In this document: positions 62,943 through 64,000 of the stretch, in pieces
Layout of the letters: each line of letters begins with the position of its first letter
Numbering within the stretch: position 1 is the stretch's first letter
Assembly: GCF_946221635.1 (NCBI RefSeq)
Contig: NZ_CAMIHB010000011.1
Coordinates: 1-64,000, forward strand
Direction of reading: 5' to 3'
Source of the DNA: an uncultured Rhodoferax sp.
GTDB taxonomy: Bacteria > Pseudomonadota > Gammaproteobacteria > Burkholderiales > Burkholderiaceae_C
DNA: 64,000 nucleotides
Translations under genes and position numbers: made by a program
Notes under the pieces: model-generated
What the model saw: the letters and a program-made list of their open reading frames with translations, nothing else
Databases searched by the model: none
What the model was told of the DNA's origin: nothing

Positions 62943-63344
62943 TCAGTCCAGAGAGGCGCTCCAACGCTCGTTCCAGCCTTTGTCCAGCGCGCGGCGGTCG
63001 CGCTTGGTGGGGCGGCCTTGCACCATGGCTTGGGCCGGTTCCGGGGCCAGGCGGTTCTGCTCGGCAATCTGGGCACGTTTGGCCAGGCTTTCCGCGGTTT
63101 CCTCATAGAGCTGCTGGGCCACGGGAGCCGGGCCGCGCTGTTCGCTGATGCCTCGGACCACCACAGTGCGGGGAATCCGGGCCTGCCAGATGGTGAGTAC
63201 ATCGCCCACGCGCACCTCGCGTGAGGGTTTGATGTCACGCTGCTCCATCTGCACATGGCCCTTGTTGATTTCGTCGGTGGCCAGCGAGCGCGTCTTGAAG
63301 AAGCGCGCGGCCCAGAGCCATTTGTCGATGCGGGTGCTGTCCAT
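62943..63344 (-). CDS. hslR: RNA-binding S4-domain protein (heat shock protein 15 type)
   Basis: A 133-residue protein with an S4 domain at the N-terminus (MDSTRIDKWLWAARFFKTRSLATDEINKG) and a basic C-terminal tail. E. coli Hsp15 (133 residues) recycles stalled 50S subunits carrying peptidyl-tRNA. The ATG at 63344 matches the family start. It lies 8 bp after the histidine kinase gene. Confidence 0.93.
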   Translation of the reverse strand: MDSTRIDKWLWAARFFKTRSLATDEINKGHVQMEQRDIKPSREVRVGDVLTIWQARIPRTVVVRGISEQRGPAPVAQQLYEETAESLAKRAQIAEQNRLAPEPAQAMVQGRPTKRDRRALDKGWNERWSASLD

Positions 63345-63352
63345 GATGGGGG

Positions 63353-64000
63353 TCAGGTTTGCAGTGGCAGGCGCACGCAGGCGTCCAGCCCGGTACACAG
63401 GCCCTGCGCATAGCGGTTGTTGAGTTGGATGCTGCCACCGAGGGCGCGCACCATTTCGCGGGTGATGGTCAGGCCCAGGCCGCTGCCCGAATGGGCGTGG
63501 CCGGCGGCAAAGGGCTGGAACAGGCGCTGGCGCAGTTCATCGGAAATGCCGGGGCCGCTGTCAGCCACCACCAGCTCGGCCATGCCCTGCTGCACGCCCA
63601 AGCTGACGCGCAGCGCCCGGCCCGCCGGCGTGAGCCGGATGGCGTTGTGCAAGAGATTGCGCACCATTTCGCGCAGCATCCATTCATGCGCCAGCACGCG
63701 GCAGGGCTGGGTACGAATTTCGAAGTCCAGATCCTTGTCCGCGATCAGCGGCGCGAGGTCCAGCGCGACGGTGCGCAGGGGCTCGGCCCAGTCCATGGGG
63801 GCAAAGTCCTGCTGCTGTTTGACCTGCTCCACCTTGGCCAGCGACAGCATTTGGTTGGCCAATTGGGTGGCCCGGTCCACCGTGGTCTGGATTTCCTGCA
63901 GCGCCTCGGTGGGGGGGGCATCGCCGCGCAGGGCCGATTGCACCTGGACCTTGAGCACGGCCAGCGGCGTGCGCAGCTGGTGGGCCGCGTCCCGCACAAA
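63353..64000 (-). CDS. sensor histidine kinase, C-terminal part (cut by the window end)
   Basis: The catalytic region of a two-component sensor. The H-box is MRDAAHQLRTPLAVLK, with the phosphorylated His in AAHQLRTP; the N-box is EMVRNLLHNAIRLTP, and G1 and G2 are DSGPGI and GSGLGL. The frame runs off the window at 64000, so the sensor and HAMP regions are missing. The nature of the signal and the partner response regulator are not visible. It ends 8 bp before hslR. Confidence 0.93.
   Translation of the reverse strand, partial: FVRDAAHQLRTPLAVLKVQVQSALRGDAPPTEALQEIQTTVDRATQLANQMLSLAKVEQVKQQQDFAPMDWAEPLRTVALDLAPLIADKDLDFEIRTQPCRVLAHEWMLREMVRNLLHNAIRLTPAGRALRVSLGVQQGMAELVVADSGPGISDELRQRLFQPFAAGHAHSGSGLGLTITREMVRALGGSIQLNNRYAQGLCTGLDACVRLPLQT

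Overview
The window looks like a chromosomal segment of a betaproteobacterium of the order Burkholderiales, most likely family Comamonadaceae (Rhodoferax, Acidovorax or Hydrogenophaga type). The grounds are the high G+C, the codon use, the gene content (RibBX, a MarR-OMF-EmrA-EmrB operon, TRAP and PotD-type ABC transporters beside GABA catabolism) and a short dispersed hairpin element that I associate with this family. The taxonomic call is inference; no rRNA gene, tRNA gene, CRISPR array, transposase or phage gene was seen.

Layout. 0-0.8 kb: end of a 3-oxoacid CoA-transferase gene and a small membrane protein, closed by a bidirectional terminator. 0.9-5.8 kb (minus): marR, outer-membrane channel, emrA, emrB, a tripartite drug efflux operon with a strong promoter/operator at 5.77-5.80 kb. 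5.9-13.1 kb (minus): gabT, four ABC transporter genes and gabD, divergent from a MocR/GabR-type regulator (13.3-14.7 kb); together a probable GABA uptake and degradation unit. 14.7-20.4 kb (minus): GntR regulator, DapA-superfamily lyase, TRAP transporter and FAH-family enzyme, probably for a sugar acid. 20.5-39.3 kb: mostly single housekeeping genes (alaS, thioredoxin-like, fpr, dinG, pabBC, rhomboid, RluA-type synthase, trmB, GNAT, GST, FMN reductase, gluQ, FAD oxidoreductase) and a LysR regulator divergent from pirin, DoxX and flavodoxin genes. 39.4-40.7 kb: an MFS transporter.

40.7-44.1 kb differs from its surroundings. It is visibly richer in A+T and holds six small genes of unknown function in both orientations. 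Parts look like integron-type gene cassettes: one gene sits between GTTRRRY-type core sites in the expected orientation, and another is followed by an attC-like hairpin whose core overlaps the stop codon. No integrase lies in the window.

44.1-52.3 kb: an HTH regulator divergent from a tightly coupled run of seven genes (ceramidase-like membrane hydrolase, LplT/PlsC fusion, DUF805 protein, FAD-linked oxidase, methyltransferase, secreted protein of unknown function, alpha/beta hydrolase). The composition suggests a membrane-lipid modification pathway that I cannot match to a known one. 52.3-64 kb: trhO, a small protein, dnaE, then (minus) histidine kinase, hslR, ribBX, ribH, nusB, an aminotransferase and tolQRA.

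Across the window eight copies of a roughly 40-60 bp hairpin element occur. Four are intergenic and four lie inside reading frames (the efflux channel, alaS, trmB, gluQ) without breaking them. alaS also carries a separate 56-bp palindrome.
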